64,000 nt of DNA. Source: Pseudooceanicola sp. HF7. Its GTDB lineage: Bacteria; Pseudomonadota; Alphaproteobacteria; Rhodobacterales; Rhodobacteraceae. This document shows, piece after piece, positions 18,722 through 28,173 of this stretch. Each line of letters begins with the position of its first letter. Within the stretch, counting starts at the first letter, position 1. The DNA lies in contig NZ_JAATOW010000020.1 in the NCBI RefSeq assembly GCF_011806405.1, forward strand, positions 1 to 64,000, in the 5' to 3' direction. The notes under the pieces are model-generated. The model was not told the origin of the DNA. It ran no database searches and saw only the letters and a list, made by a program, of their open reading frames with translations. A program made the position numbers and the translations under genes.

Positions 18722-19510
18722 ATGACAGGGATTTTGCAGGGAAAACGTGGCCTGGTGATGGGGGTCGCGAACGAGCGCTCCATCGCATGGGGTATTGCCA
18801 AGGCGATGCATGAGGCCGGTGCAGAGCTGGCCTTTACCTACCAGGGCGATGCCTTCGGTAAGCGCGTGAAGCCGCTGGCCGAAAGCCTGGGCTCAGAGAT
18901 CCTTCTGGATGCCGACGTGAGCGACGATGCCTCGATGGATGCGGCCTTTGCGCAGCTGGCAGAGAAGTGGGACAGCCTGGATTTCGTCGTCCATGCCATC
19001 GCCTATTCCAACAAGGACGAGCTTTCGGGGCGGTTCATCAATACCAGCCGCGAGAACTTCAAGAACTCGCTCGATATCTCCTGCTACTCGCTGATCGACG
19101 TCGCGCGCCGCGCCACGCCGCTGATGGCAGAGGGCGGGACGATCCTGACTCTGACCTACCAGGGCTCCAACCGCGTGACCCCTTATTACAACGTGATGGG
19201 CGTGGCCAAGGCGGCGCTGGAATCCGCCGTTCGTTATCTTGCGAATGATCTTGGCCCGCAGGGTATCCGCGTCAACGCGGTCTCTCCGGGGCCGATGAAA
19301 ACGCTGGCGGGGGCTGCCATCGGCGGCGCGCGCAAGACCTTCCGCCAGACAGAGGAAAACGCCCCCTTGCGTTCCAATGCCACGCTGGAGGCCGTGGGCG
19401 GCACGGCCGTCTACCTCGCGTCCGACGCAGGCGCCTGCACCTCGGGAGAGATCATCCGGGTCGACGGTGGTTACCACGTGCTTGGGATGCCCCAGCCAGA
19501 GAACCTCTGA
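18722..19510 (+). CDS. fabI: Enoyl-ACP reductase (NADH), FabI
   Basis: 262 residues of the short-chain dehydrogenase fold. The FabI-type nucleotide motif is GVANERSIAWG, and the catalytic pair Y156 and K163 have the Tyr-six-Lys spacing (YYNVMGVAK). It performs the last reduction of each elongation cycle and is the usual triclosan target. It starts 7 bases after fabB stops. Confidence 0.96.
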   Translation: MTGILQGKRGLVMGVANERSIAWGIAKAMHEAGAELAFTYQGDAFGKRVKPLAESLGSEILLDADVSDDASMDAAFAQLAEKWDSLDFVVHAIAYSNKDELSGRFINTSRENFKNSLDISCYSLIDVARRATPLMAEGGTILTLTYQGSNRVTPYYNVMGVAKAALESAVRYLANDLGPQGIRVNAVSPGPMKTLAGAAIGGARKTFRQTEENAPLRSNATLEAVGGTAVYLASDAGACTSGEIIRVDGGYHVLGMPQPENL

Positions 19511-19527
19511 CGCAGGGGCTCCATCAG

Positions 19528-19559
19528 GGTTTCGGTCGGCTCACTGGCTGACCGAAACC
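19528..19559 (+). terminator. Hairpin after fabI
   Basis: GGTTTCGGTC pairs perfectly with GACCGAAACC across a 12-base loop. There is no T tract, so it may act as a weak terminator or a 3-prime end stabiliser between the convergent fabI and trmB. Confidence 0.5.
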
Positions 19560-19563
19560 GCCC

Positions 19564-20277
19564 TCAGATCTTTCGGAACGTTAGGTAATGCGGTGTGCGG
19601 TCTTCGCGCAGCGCCTTCTGTTCGTAGCGGGTAGAGATCCAGTCAGGCCAGGAATTGCGCCAGTCGTCCGGGTGCTCTGCCAGCCATTCGAAGCCGTGTT
19701 GCGGGACCTGTTGGAGGGTCTGGCGCACGTAATCGGGAATGTCGGTGGCCACGCGGAAGATCGCGTCGGGCTTGAGAACGCAGGCCAGAGGTTCCAGGTG
19801 TTCCGGCGTGACAAAGCGGCGGCGGTGGTGGCGCTTCTTGGGCCAGGGATCCGGATAGAGCAGGAAGGCGCGCTCGACAGAGGCCTCGGGCAGCACGTCG
19901 AAAAGATCACGTACATCGCCGGGGTGGACCGCCAGGTTGGACACGCCCGCATCGCGGATCTTGCCCAGAAGCATGGCCACACCGTTGATGTAGGGTTCCG
20001 CGCCAATGATCGCCACATCGGGGTTGGACCGGGCCTGGTGAACCAGGTGCTCACCCCCGCCGAAACCGATTTCCAGCCAGACCGGGCGATCGCCAAAGCG
20101 GGCCTTCAGGTCCAGCGGCTCGCGGTCGGGGTTCTCTTCCCAGCCGACGGCGCCGGGGGACAGGGCTGCCAGGTCTTCGTCAAGGAAGGCCTCCTGCGAC
20201 TTGCGCAGGCCCTTGCCCTTGAAGCGGCCGTAGAAGTTGCGCCAGGGCGCGCCGGAAGGATGTGTATCTCTGGTCAT
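19564..20277 (-). CDS. trmB: tRNA (guanine-N7)-methyltransferase
   Basis: 237 residues. The SAM-binding region is LEIGFGGGEH, acidic residues follow in IGAEPYINGVA, and YPDPWPKKRHHRRR is the signature of TrmB that binds tRNA. It methylates G46 in the variable loop. Converges with fabI. The gene that follows on the minus strand has its own terminator. Confidence 0.95.
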   Translation of the reverse strand: MTRDTHPSGAPWRNFYGRFKGKGLRKSQEAFLDEDLAALSPGAVGWEENPDREPLDLKARFGDRPVWLEIGFGGGEHLVHQARSNPDVAIIGAEPYINGVAMLLGKIRDAGVSNLAVHPGDVRDLFDVLPEASVERAFLLYPDPWPKKRHHRRRFVTPEHLEPLACVLKPDAIFRVATDIPDYVRQTLQQVPQHGFEWLAEHPDDWRNSWPDWISTRYEQKALREDRTPHYLTFRKI

Positions 20278-20379
20278 GGGCGCCCTTTATCCGGGGTCCG
20301 TGTCCGGATCAACCTGCCAATGCGTCCCTGAGCCCTTGCAGGTCGCCATGCGCAGGGCAGGGGGCGGGTGAGAAAAGGA

Positions 20380-20412
20380 AAGGCCCCGCGGGATTGCTCC
20401 CGCGGGGCCTTT
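20380..20412 (-). terminator. Terminator of metK
   Basis: AAGGCCCCGCGGG pairs with CCCGCGGGGCCTT over a short loop. On the minus strand it is followed by a T-rich run. Confidence 0.85.
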
Positions 20413-20435
20413 TCAGATCAGGACCGGTCACGCGG

Positions 20436-21617
20436 TCAGATGGCTTTCTTGAGCGCCTCGACCAGGTCGGTCTGCTCCCAGGAGAAGCCGCCATCGGCGT
20501 CAGGTTCGCGCCCGAAGTGCCCATAGGCTGCCGTGCGCTGGTAGATCGGACGGTTCAGCTGCAGGTGCTCGCGGATACCGCGCGGGGTCAGATCCATGAC
20601 CTTGGCCACGGCTTCCTCGATCAGGCTCTCGTCCACCTCGCCGGTGCCGTAGGTATCGGCGTAGATCGACAGGGGCCGCGAGATGCCGATCGCGTAGGAG
20701 AGCTGGATCGTGCATTTCTTGGCCAGGCCGGAGGCGACCACGTTCTTGGCCAGGTAGCGCGCCGCGTAGGCGGCGGAGCGGTCGACCTTCGTCGGATCCT
20801 TGCCGGAGAATGCACCGCCACCATGGGGCGCGGCACCGCCGTAGGTATCCACGATGATCTTGCGTCCGGTCAGGCCCGCGTCGCCGTCAGGACCGCCGAT
20901 GACGAACTTGCCAGTCGGGTTCACCCACCATTCGGTCTTGTCCGTCAGCCAGCCTTCCGGAAGCACCTCACGAATGTAGGGCTCCACGATGGCGCGGATG
21001 TCTTCGCTGGTCTGGTCCTCGTCCCGGTGTTGGGTCGAGAGCACAAGCTGGGTGACTTCGACAGGCTGACCGTTCTCGTACCGCAGGGACAGCTGGCTTT
21101 TCGCGTCAGGGCGCAGCGTCGGCTCCTGGCCGGACTTGCGCACCTCTGCCAGCCGCTTGAGCACGGCGTGGGCGTAGTGGATCGGTGCTGGCATGAGCTG
21201 CTCTGTCTCATCCGTGGCATAGCCGAACATGATGCCCTGGTCGCCTGCGCCTTCCTCTTTCTCGTTGGAAGCATTCACACCCTGGGCGATATGAGCGGAT
21301 TGTTCGTGCAGGAGGTTGGTAACCTTGCAGGTGTTCCAGTGGAACTTATCCTGCTCGTACCCGATGTCCTTGATGCAATCGCGCGCGATCTGCTCGATGC
21401 TTTCCATGTACTTGGAGAGCTTCTCCTGATCGGCCAGGCCGACTTCCCCGCCAATAACGACGTGGTTGGTCGTTGCAAAGGTCTCGCAGGCGACGCGCGC
21501 TTCCGGTTCCTCGGCGATCAGCGCGTCGAGAACCGCGTCTGAAATCCTGTCGCACACCTTGTCGGGGTGCCCCTCTGAAACGGATTCAGAGGTGAAGATA
21601 TAGTTCTGTCTTGTCAT
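20436..21617 (-). CDS. metK: S-adenosylmethionine synthetase
   Basis: 393 residues, normal length. The N-terminus [20 protein letters not shown] carries the ATP-binding His, [15 protein letters not shown] is signature 1, and [16 protein letters not shown] is the glycine-rich signature 2. It makes SAM from methionine and ATP. The SD sequence (GGAG) lies inside a SAM/SAH riboswitch immediately upstream, so expression should fall when SAM is abundant. Confidence 0.98.
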   Translation of the reverse strand: MTRQNYIFTSESVSEGHPDKVCDRISDAVLDALIAEEPEARVACETFATTNHVVIGGEVGLADQEKLSKYMESIEQIARDCIKDIGYEQDKFHWNTCKVTNLLHEQSAHIAQGVNASNEKEEGAGDQGIMFGYATDETEQLMPAPIHYAHAVLKRLAEVRKSGQEPTLRPDAKSQLSLRYENGQPVEVTQLVLSTQHRDEDQTSEDIRAIVEPYIREVLPEGWLTDKTEWWVNPTGKFVIGGPDGDAGLTGRKIIVDTYGGAAPHGGGAFSGKDPTKVDRSAAYAARYLAKNVVASGLAKKCTIQLSYAIGISRPLSIYADTYGTGEVDESLIEEAVAKVMDLTPRGIREHLQLNRPIYQRTAAYGHFGREPDADGGFSWEQTDLVEALKKAI

Positions 21618-21621
21618 GTGA

Positions 21622-21670
21622 AGTGCTCCGGTAATTTCTAACCTGCCCCGTCAGGAAGCCGTTGGGGCGG
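21622..21670 (-). promoter_or_regulatory. SAM/SAH riboswitch in the metK leader
   Basis: The minus strand reads GCCCC-AACGGCTTCCTGAC-GGGGC, a 5-bp stem with the conserved loop AACGGCTTCCTG, then a linker and ATTACCGGAGCA. The last element holds the metK SD and can pair with the loop as a pseudoknot. This is the architecture of the small SAM/SAH riboswitch known from Rhodobacterales, always in front of metK. Stem positions are 21664-21668 and 21645-21649; the SD-containing strand is 21624-21635. Confidence 0.88.
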
Positions 21671-21682
21671 CGATGATCTTGG

Positions 21683-23218
21683 TTACGACTGCCCGCCGGT
21701 GTGGTCAATGGCTTTATGGGACGGCAGTGTACGGCGCGTTAATCGGCCACAAGCCGCCAGGAAAAGTGCTGCAAATGCCAGCAAAAGCGCGGGGATGTCC
21801 CCGAAGCGCGCATAGAGCGTGGCTGGCGAGGGTGGCGGCAGGGTCACGTCCAGGTAGCCGGCGGTGTTCAGCGGCAGGTTGTCCAGCACGGTCCCATCGG
21901 CCGCGATCAGGGCGCTGACGCCGGTATTGGCAACCCGGATCATGGGCAGACCCTGTTCGGCGGCGCGCAGCCTTGCCTGCGCGAGGTGCTGGTAGGGACC
22001 GGAGAAATTGCCGAACCATCCGTCGTTTGTGATCTGAAGCAGCACCTCCGGGCGCTCTGCTGCATTGCGGATGTCGCGCGGGAAAACGGCTTCGTAGCAG
22101 ATCAGTGGCAGGGCCTTGCCCAGGCCGGGGATCTCAAGCACGCGGGGGCCGGCGCCGGGTGTGTAGCCGGTGCCGAATTGCGCGGCCAGCAGTCCAACCC
22201 CCAGTCGATCCATGAGCTGGGAAAGCGGCAGGTATTCCCCGAAGGGCACCAGGTGGTGCTTGTCGTAGACGTCCAGCACCGTGCCTTCCGCGCCGATCAC
22301 CGCGAGCGAGTTGTAGTAGCGGTTGCGCGGGTCGCTGTGCTGCACCCCCACGGCCATGGGCACCCCGTTGGCTGCACCGGACAGGTAGCCGGGCAGGGTC
22401 GGGTTGCTGTCCAGCAGGTAGGGCACGGCGGTCTCTGGCCAGACCACAAGGTCGGGGGCCGGCAGCGCCCCGGAGTACTCCAGTTGGCGGTCGAAGAAGA
22501 TCCGAGATTTCTCCGGGTCCCATTTCTCTCTCTGGGTGGCGTTTGGCTGGACCAGGCGCACCACGGGGGCTTCGGGGCCGGGGGGCAGAGACGGTGCACC
22601 GAAGCGAGGCGCAATGAAGGCCATGAGCGCCAGAACGGCCAGACCGGTTGCTGCCGGCCAAAGGGTGCGGTGCGCCAGGGCCGCGCCGAAGGCGGCGGCA
22701 GGCAAGAGCAGCGTTAGGCTGAGGACGTGGGGCCCGCCAAGCGCGGCCAGGGGCAGGGCGGGGCTGTCGATCAATCCGTGGCCAATGAGCGCCCAGGGAA
22801 AGCCGGTGAAAAGGACGCCGCGCAGGGCTTCCAGCAGCGTCAGGGCGCCGGCAAAGGCCAGTGCGGAAGGCGCCGCCCGCCCCCCGGGGGCTGCCCATTT
22901 CGCGGCCAGCAAGGCCGCTCCCCAGAAAAGCGCCAGCCCCGTCGCCATGAAGAGCAGGGCAAAGGGGGCCATCCAGCCATGGCGGGCCAGGTCCACCAGG
23001 AAGGGCTCCATGATCCAGGACAGCGCCGCGCCGAAGTAACCGACGCCAAAGCGCCAGCCCTGAAGGGCAGCGGCCCGGGGCGTAGGCGCACGCAGGAAGG
23101 CCAGGAAGAGCAGCGCGAAACCGGCCACCGGCAGAGGCCAAAGCCCGATCGGCTCTTGGCCTCCGGCGGCAAGAATCCCGGCCGCGACGGGCCACCAGGC
23201 TTTGAGGCGTGGGGTCAT
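21683..23218 (-). CDS. lnt: Apolipoprotein N-acyltransferase
   Basis: 511 residues. An N-terminal block of about six to seven membrane segments (to about residue 210) is followed by a nitrilase-like domain with the catalytic Glu in VVWPETAVPYL, Lys in DKHHLVPFGEYLPL and Cys in LICYEAVFP. It adds the third acyl chain to outer-membrane lipoproteins at the periplasmic face of the inner membrane. Downstream of corC and upstream of metK on the same strand. Confidence 0.95.
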   Translation of the reverse strand: MTPRLKAWWPVAAGILAAGGQEPIGLWPLPVAGFALLFLAFLRAPTPRAAALQGWRFGVGYFGAALSWIMEPFLVDLARHGWMAPFALLFMATGLALFWGAALLAAKWAAPGGRAAPSALAFAGALTLLEALRGVLFTGFPWALIGHGLIDSPALPLAALGGPHVLSLTLLLPAAAFGAALAHRTLWPAATGLAVLALMAFIAPRFGAPSLPPGPEAPVVRLVQPNATQREKWDPEKSRIFFDRQLEYSGALPAPDLVVWPETAVPYLLDSNPTLPGYLSGAANGVPMAVGVQHSDPRNRYYNSLAVIGAEGTVLDVYDKHHLVPFGEYLPLSQLMDRLGVGLLAAQFGTGYTPGAGPRVLEIPGLGKALPLICYEAVFPRDIRNAAERPEVLLQITNDGWFGNFSGPYQHLAQARLRAAEQGLPMIRVANTGVSALIAADGTVLDNLPLNTAGYLDVTLPPPSPATLYARFGDIPALLLAFAALFLAACGRLTRRTLPSHKAIDHTGGQS

Positions 23219-23233
23219 CGGGCCGGGTCTACT

Positions 23234-24334
23234 TCAGGTTTCTGCGTCGGCAGGCGGGTGGGCGTTCAGGCGCACCCGCAGCCGCTTGATGCGGCGTGGG
23301 TCGGCCTCGATCACCTCGAACTCGTGGCCGTCGGGGTGCTGCACGACTTCGCCACGGGTGGGAACCCGGCCAGAGAGCATGAAGACCAACCCGCCAAGCG
23401 TGTCGATCTCTTCCTCATCGACGCTGTCGACATCGGTCAGCGATGTGCCTGTCTCCTGCTCGAACTCCTCGAGCGGGGCCTTGGCAAGCGCCAGCCAGCT
23501 GCCGGAGGGTTCCTGGGACCACATGGCGTCTTCGTCGACGTCGTGCTCATCCTCGATCTCGCCGATGATCTGTTCGATCAGGTCCTCGATCGTGACCAGC
23601 CCGTCGACCCCGCCGTATTCGTCGATCACCAGGGCCATGTGGCGGCGTTCGCTCTGCATCTTCTGCAGAAGCACGCCGATCGGCATTGAGGGGGGCACGA
23701 AGAGCAGCGGGCGCAGAAGCGCCTTGAGCGAGAAGCGGGTCATCCCGTTCCAGCCGTGCTTCAGCGCGAAGTCCTTCAGGTGGACCATGCCGGTGGGCGT
23801 GTCCAGCGTGCCCTGGTAGACCGGCAGGCGGGTCATCCCGCTTTCCCGGAAGACGGCAACAAGATCCGGCTGGTTGATGGTAGAGGGGACGGCGACGATA
23901 TCCGCCTTGGGGATGGCCACGTCCTCTACCCGCATGTCGCGCAGGTTCAGCAGAGAATGCCGCCGGCGGTCCTCGACCGTATGGGAGGTGCTGTCGCCGG
24001 CAGAATAGCCGTCGTCTCCAGAGCCCGAACCGAAGCCAAGCCACCGTTTGAGCAGGCCAAGGCGCGGCTGCGCCTCCGGCTCTTCCGGGTCGTTGGCCAC
24101 CGAGTCATCGGCCATCGTGGCGAAATGAATGCCGTTCTGAGAGGAGCCATTGGTCTGCATCAGGGGTGCATCGCTGGTTGTGATGCCCGCAGAGCCATCC
24201 TGACCGGAATCTGTCTTCCCGTCGAAATTGACAACCGATGCGCCGATCGGTGCCCCGCTCCTAGATGCGGGGTCTGGGTCCGTTGAAAGCGCGCCCTGCG
24301 CTGCCTTAGAAGACCCGTCTATGCTGTCGCCCAT
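23234..24334 (-). CDS. CorC/HlyC-family CBS-domain protein
   Basis: 366 residues from ATG 24334, which follows GGAAAGG. The pair of CBS domains spans about residues 125-245 (VPSTINQPDLVAVFRESGMT, and VLLQKMQSERRHMALVIDEY with GGVDGLVTIEDL). The transporter-associated CorC domain follows, with TLGGLVFMLSGRVPTRGEVV. About 105 N-terminal residues are Ser/Gly/Asp-rich and appear disordered, so the protein is longer than E. coli CorC. The family is linked to magnesium and cobalt efflux. Located between ybeY and lnt as in many proteobacteria. Confidence 0.9.
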   Translation of the reverse strand: MGDSIDGSSKAAQGALSTDPDPASRSGAPIGASVVNFDGKTDSGQDGSAGITTSDAPLMQTNGSSQNGIHFATMADDSVANDPEEPEAQPRLGLLKRWLGFGSGSGDDGYSAGDSTSHTVEDRRRHSLLNLRDMRVEDVAIPKADIVAVPSTINQPDLVAVFRESGMTRLPVYQGTLDTPTGMVHLKDFALKHGWNGMTRFSLKALLRPLLFVPPSMPIGVLLQKMQSERRHMALVIDEYGGVDGLVTIEDLIEQIIGEIEDEHDVDEDAMWSQEPSGSWLALAKAPLEEFEQETGTSLTDVDSVDEEEIDTLGGLVFMLSGRVPTRGEVVQHPDGHEFEVIEADPRRIKRLRVRLNAHPPADAET

Positions 24335-24359
24335 CTTACCTTTCCATGAAGCCGCCGGC

Positions 24360-24890
24360 TCAAATGCCGGTTGATAGAGTATATGGGTCACGAATGCCCA
24401 TTTTGCCAAGTATTTCCACCTCAGTTCCTTCCATGAGCTCCGCATCGCCGTCGCGGATGTGGTCATAGCCCAGTAAATGAAGGATTCCGTGAACAACCAG
24501 GTGGATGACATGATTTTCGAACGGCAGCCCGCCGGCCTCGGCTTCCCGCGCGCAGGTATCCCAGGAGATCGCGATGTCCCCAAGTTCAGCAGGGCCCGGG
24601 AAATCGGGTTCCGAGGGGGGCTCGGGCCGCGCGCCCTCGTCCTCGGCGCCCAGCTCCTCTGCTGGCCATGACAGCACGTTGGTAGGGGTGGGCTTGCCGC
24701 GGAACTCCGTGTTCAGCTCTGCAATGCGGGCATCGTCACAGCCCATGACGCAGATTTCGAAGGCCTCCGGATCCAGCCCCAGCTGGGCAAGCGTCAACTG
24801 CCCGGCACGCTCTGCAAGGGCGGCAAGGTCACAGTCTTCCCAGCGGCGATCTTCGATCAGGCAATCGGTCAGGCTCATGCGCCTTGCCAT
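24360..24890 (-). CDS. ybeY: Endoribonuclease YbeY
   Basis: 176 residues. The zinc motif HLVVHGILHLLGYDH (three His) is the family hallmark, preceded by the strand NVLSWPAEE. The acidic linker of about 25 residues before GDIAISWDTC is longer than usual. YbeY acts in 16S rRNA 3-prime maturation and ribosome quality control. ATG at 24890 or 24878 are both possible. It is 25 bases upstream of corC. Confidence 0.93.
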   Translation of the reverse strand: MARRMSLTDCLIEDRRWEDCDLAALAERAGQLTLAQLGLDPEAFEICVMGCDDARIAELNTEFRGKPTPTNVLSWPAEELGAEDEGARPEPPSEPDFPGPAELGDIAISWDTCAREAEAGGLPFENHVIHLVVHGILHLLGYDHIRDGDAELMEGTEVEILGKMGIRDPYTLSTGI

Positions 24891-24973
24891 AACACCTGGG
24901 AAGGCCGCGTACCATCACCTGCGTCAAGGCCTGCGGAGGGATTCCGCCGGTCCCCTGGAGCAGGCCGGAACGC

Positions 24974-25012
24974 AAAAGGCCGGCGTCGCCGCAGGGGCTA
25001 AGCCGGCCTTTT
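24974..25012 (-). terminator. Terminator between phoH and ybeY
   Basis: AAAAGGCCGGC pairs with GCCGGCCTTTT; the minus strand ends in TTTT. It separates phoH from ybeY, so ybeY-corC-lnt needs a promoter in the 85 bases that follow. Confidence 0.8.
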
Positions 25013-25034
25013 GTCTCATGTCCCTTTGGGCGGC

Positions 25035-26066
25035 TCAGGCCTCGTCGGCCTCATAGGCTTCGATGATCTTGGCGACCAGCGGGTGGCGGACGACATCCTT
25101 GGCAGTGAAGTAGTTGAAGGTGATGTCGTCGATATTGCCCAGCAGTCTTTCCGCGTCCCGCAGGCCCGATTGCACGCCGCGCGGCAGGTCGACCTGGCTG
25201 CGGTCGCCGGTGATCACCATGCGGGAGCCTTCGCCCAACCGGGTCAGGAACATCTTCATCTGCATGGTGGTGGCGTTCTGCGCCTCATCCAGCACGACAA
25301 AGGCGTTTGCCAGGGTCCGGCCGCGCATGAAGGCCAAGGGCGCGATCTCAATCCGCTTTTCTTCCAGCAGCTTGGCCAGTTGCTTGGCCGGCAGGAAGTC
25401 GTTCAGCGCATCGTAGAGCGGCTGCATGTAGGGATCGACCTTGTCCTTCATGTCGCCAGGCAAGTAGCCAAGCTTTTCGCCGGCTTCGACGGCGGGGCGG
25501 GACAGGATGATCTTGTCTACGTGCCCTTCGATGAACATCGACACGCCAACGGCGACGGCCAGGTAAGTCTTGCCGGTGCCCGCCGGGCCGATGCCGAAAC
25601 CCAGTTCATGCGCAAAGAGGTTCTGGACATAGGCCTTCTGCGCCTCTGTCCGGGGCTCGACCATCTTCTTGCGCGTCTTGATCTCGACCGCGCCGCCCTT
25701 GAACATCTCAAGCTGATCGGCGGGATCGCCAACGGGATCGAACATCTCCGGGGCGCTGTGCATGCGCAATTCGCGGTCGATATCGGCGCTGGTGACCTCT
25801 CGTCCGGCCTCTAGGCGGGCATAGAGCGCGCGCAGGACATCGATCGTCTCTTTCGCCGCCTCCGCCGAGCCGATGGCGACAAGGTAGTTGCCGCGCCTCA
25901 GGATCTGTGTGCCAAGCTTTGTTTCCAGCTGGGCAAGATTGCGGTCATGTTCGCCGCACAACTCAATGAGCAGGAAGTTGTCCGGGAATTCGACGGCAGC
26001 TTCGGCAAGTTGAGTGTCATCCGTTTGCGGGGGCAGAAGGCTTGTGGCCAAGTAGGACTCCTTCAT
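25035..26066 (-). CDS. PhoH-family ATPase (PhoH-like)
   Basis: 343 residues with Walker A GPAGTGKTYLAVA and Walker B FVVLDEAQNATT, preceded by an N-terminal KH-like region. The family is a cytoplasmic P-loop NTPase with probable RNA helicase-like roles beside YbeY. The ATG at 26066 has no good SD, whereas a TTG at 26051 has AAGGAG with 6-base spacing; the shorter product beginning MATSLLPPQ may be the real one. Confidence 0.93.
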   Translation of the reverse strand: MKESYLATSLLPPQTDDTQLAEAAVEFPDNFLLIELCGEHDRNLAQLETKLGTQILRRGNYLVAIGSAEAAKETIDVLRALYARLEAGREVTSADIDRELRMHSAPEMFDPVGDPADQLEMFKGGAVEIKTRKKMVEPRTEAQKAYVQNLFAHELGFGIGPAGTGKTYLAVAVGVSMFIEGHVDKIILSRPAVEAGEKLGYLPGDMKDKVDPYMQPLYDALNDFLPAKQLAKLLEEKRIEIAPLAFMRGRTLANAFVVLDEAQNATTMQMKMFLTRLGEGSRMVITGDRSQVDLPRGVQSGLRDAERLLGNIDDITFNYFTAKDVVRHPLVAKIIEAYEADEA

Positions 26067-26419
26067 CAGATATTCAGGTCGGGCCTGAGATCAGCGTGGC
26101 AGGGCAGGGGCCGACGAGCAAGTCAAGAATGCGATCGGCCCCGGAAATCCACCCGGGCAGGGCTGGCACGGCCAGTTCTTGCCAGTTTGGGGGCCGCGCT
26201 GTCGGCGTCATTTGACCAATTGGTCAGAAAAATGCGGCGATGCATTTTCAGGTGGTTGAAACCGACCCCCAGCGAGATGATTTTGAACCCAGACCATTAA
26301 GCGGGGGTAAAGACCTGCGTCTCCGTCCCGATCCCCCTCTGGGGAAGGGCGACACCGCTTTGGATATTTCCGCTCATGCTGGGCCAGAAGGCCAGCCTGC
26401 GGACACTAAGAGGTTGGAA
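26067..26419. other. Divergent intergenic region with a palindromic site
   Basis: 350 bases between phoH and a small exported protein gene. It contains the perfect palindrome TGACCAATTGGTCA at 26213-26226 and a patch of AT-rich sequence after it. No coding frame was supported. Confidence 0.5.
26212..26227. promoter_or_regulatory. RutR-type palindrome TTGACCAATTGGTCAG
   Basis: A 14-bp perfect palindrome matching 15 of 16 positions of the E. coli RutR consensus TTGACCAnnTGGTCAA as I recall it. It lies about 145 bp upstream of phoH and 190 bp upstream of the small exported protein. A RutR-like TetR regulator is encoded at 41291-41935. Confidence 0.45.
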
Positions 26420-26725
26420 ATGAAAAATTACCTGGGTTCGGCTGCAATCGCGGCCTGCATTCTCACGCCCTTTGGCACACTGCCTGCAAACGCCACGCAA
26501 ACGTCTGAGCCGATCACGGTTGGCTGCTTCCGGGGGCCGTTCAAGTCCGTCATCTGGGATCACCCCAAGCAGGCCTTTGTCGATTCGCTCATGGCGAATG
26601 GCTTCAGCTATGACCGCGCGACCGAGATCGGAGAGCGCGTGTGCCGCGATGAACGCCTTGTGGGACAACCGGAGCAGCTTGCCGAGCAGACCCGCCGGCT
26701 GATCCGCCAGACACCGCGCAAGTGA
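26420..26725 (+). CDS. Small exported protein, function unknown
   Basis: 101 residues from ATG 26420, which follows AGAGG. Residues 1 to about 25 (MKNYLGSAAIAACILTPFGT then LPANA) form a Sec signal peptide with cleavage after ANA. The mature 75-residue part holds two cysteines (VGCFRGPFK and ERVCRDERL) and no recognised domain. It converges with miaB, with only 3 bases between stops. Confidence 0.65.
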   Translation: MKNYLGSAAIAACILTPFGTLPANATQTSEPITVGCFRGPFKSVIWDHPKQAFVDSLMANGFSYDRATEIGERVCRDERLVGQPEQLAEQTRRLIRQTPRK

Positions 26726-26728
26726 CGC

Positions 26729-28054
26729 CTAGACCAGCTCGCCCGTCAGCGAATTGGGATGGCTGGCGGTGATCTTAACGCGCCGCAGATCGCCGGGGGC
26801 GAGGCCCTCGGCGGTGACATGCACGGCGTGCAGGTAATCCGATTTGCCGACCATCTGGCCGGGCCGGCGGCCGGGCTTTTCGAACAGCACGCCAAGCTCA
26901 CGACCGACCATGGCATCCTGCAGGCGGCGCTGTTGTGCGTTCAGCAGGTCCTGAAGGGCCGTCAGTCGGGCGGAGGCAACCTGCGGATCCACCATCTTGT
27001 CACCCTTTTCCGCCGCCGGTGTGCCGGGGCGGGCAGAGTACTTGAAGGAGAAGGCGGTGCCGTATTCGACGCGCCGCACAAGGTCCATCGTCTGCTCGAA
27101 GTCCTCGTCGGTTTCCCCGGGAAAGCCCACGATGAAGTCACCTGAGATATGGATATCCGGCCGCGCGGCGCGGATCCGCTCGATCAGGCGGAAGTAGTCC
27201 TCCCGCGTGTGTTTGCGGTTCATGGCCTTCAACACCCGGTCGGACCCGGATTGCACGGGCAGGTGCAGGTAGGGCATCAGCTTGGCGCAGGTGCCATGCG
27301 CCTCGATCAGGTCGTCGGCCATGTCGTTGGGGTGCGAGGTGGTGAAGCGCAGGCGCTCCAGTCCGTCGATCTCTGCCAACTCGCGGATCAAGCGGGCCAG
27401 CGACCAGTCCCCATCCGCGCCGGCGCCGTGGTAGGCGTTGACGTTCTGACCAAGAAGGGTGATCTCGCGCACGCCACGTTCGACCAGGTCCTGCGCCTCA
27501 CCCAGGATGCGGGCGGCGGGACGAGAGACCTCTGCGCCGCGGGTATAGGGCACCACGCAGAAGGCGCAGAACTTGTCGCAGCCCTCCTGCACGGTCAGGA
27601 AGGCCGTGGGGCCACGCCGGGCCTTGGGCCGGGCCTTGAGCTTCTCGAACTTGTCCTCTTCGGGGAACTCGGTGTCGAGCACCTTTTCCCCGTGACCGGC
27701 CTTTGCCTCCATCTCCGGCAGGCGGTGGTAGCTTTGCGGGCCGACGACCAGATCCACGATCGGCTGGCGGCGCATGATCTCCTGGCCCTCTGCCTGGGCC
27801 ACGCAGCCCGCGACACCGATCTTGAGGTCGGGTTTTTCTGCCTTCAGCCCCTGGAAGCGCCCGAGTTCCGAATAGACCTTTTCAGCAGCCTTTTCGCGGA
27901 TGTGGCAGGTGTTGAGCAGGATCATGTCCGCCTCTTCCGGCGTCGTGACCTCTTCGTAGCCCGATCCGCCAAGTGCCTCTGCCATGCGCTCGCTGTCGTA
28001 GACGTTCATCTGACAGCCGTAGGTCTTGATGAAAAGTTTCTTGGTCCCGGCCAT
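26729..28054 (-). CDS. miaB: tRNA-2-methylthio-N6-isopentenyladenosine synthase
   Basis: 441 residues from ATG 28054. The N-terminal cluster cysteines are in [15 protein letters not shown] and GVAGCVAQ. The radical-SAM triad is [15 protein letters not shown], and the C-terminal TRAM domain ends near HPNSLTGEL. It adds methylthio groups to i6A37 of tRNAs reading UNN codons. It is upstream of phoH in the same direction. Confidence 0.97.
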   Translation of the reverse strand: MAGTKKLFIKTYGCQMNVYDSERMAEALGGSGYEEVTTPEEADMILLNTCHIREKAAEKVYSELGRFQGLKAEKPDLKIGVAGCVAQAEGQEIMRRQPIVDLVVGPQSYHRLPEMEAKAGHGEKVLDTEFPEEDKFEKLKARPKARRGPTAFLTVQEGCDKFCAFCVVPYTRGAEVSRPAARILGEAQDLVERGVREITLLGQNVNAYHGAGADGDWSLARLIRELAEIDGLERLRFTTSHPNDMADDLIEAHGTCAKLMPYLHLPVQSGSDRVLKAMNRKHTREDYFRLIERIRAARPDIHISGDFIVGFPGETDEDFEQTMDLVRRVEYGTAFSFKYSARPGTPAAEKGDKMVDPQVASARLTALQDLLNAQQRRLQDAMVGRELGVLFEKPGRRPGQMVGKSDYLHAVHVTAEGLAPGDLRRVKITASHPNSLTGELV

Positions 28055-28173
28055 GATCGCGTGCCTTTTCGGGGGAAGATGGGTCAAGGCGGTTGACTAC
28101 ACCAGAACGCCCGGGGCTTGCAATGCAGGGGCGCAGGGGGTTTTCTGCGCCGCGACCCTTGCCGGAGACGCCT

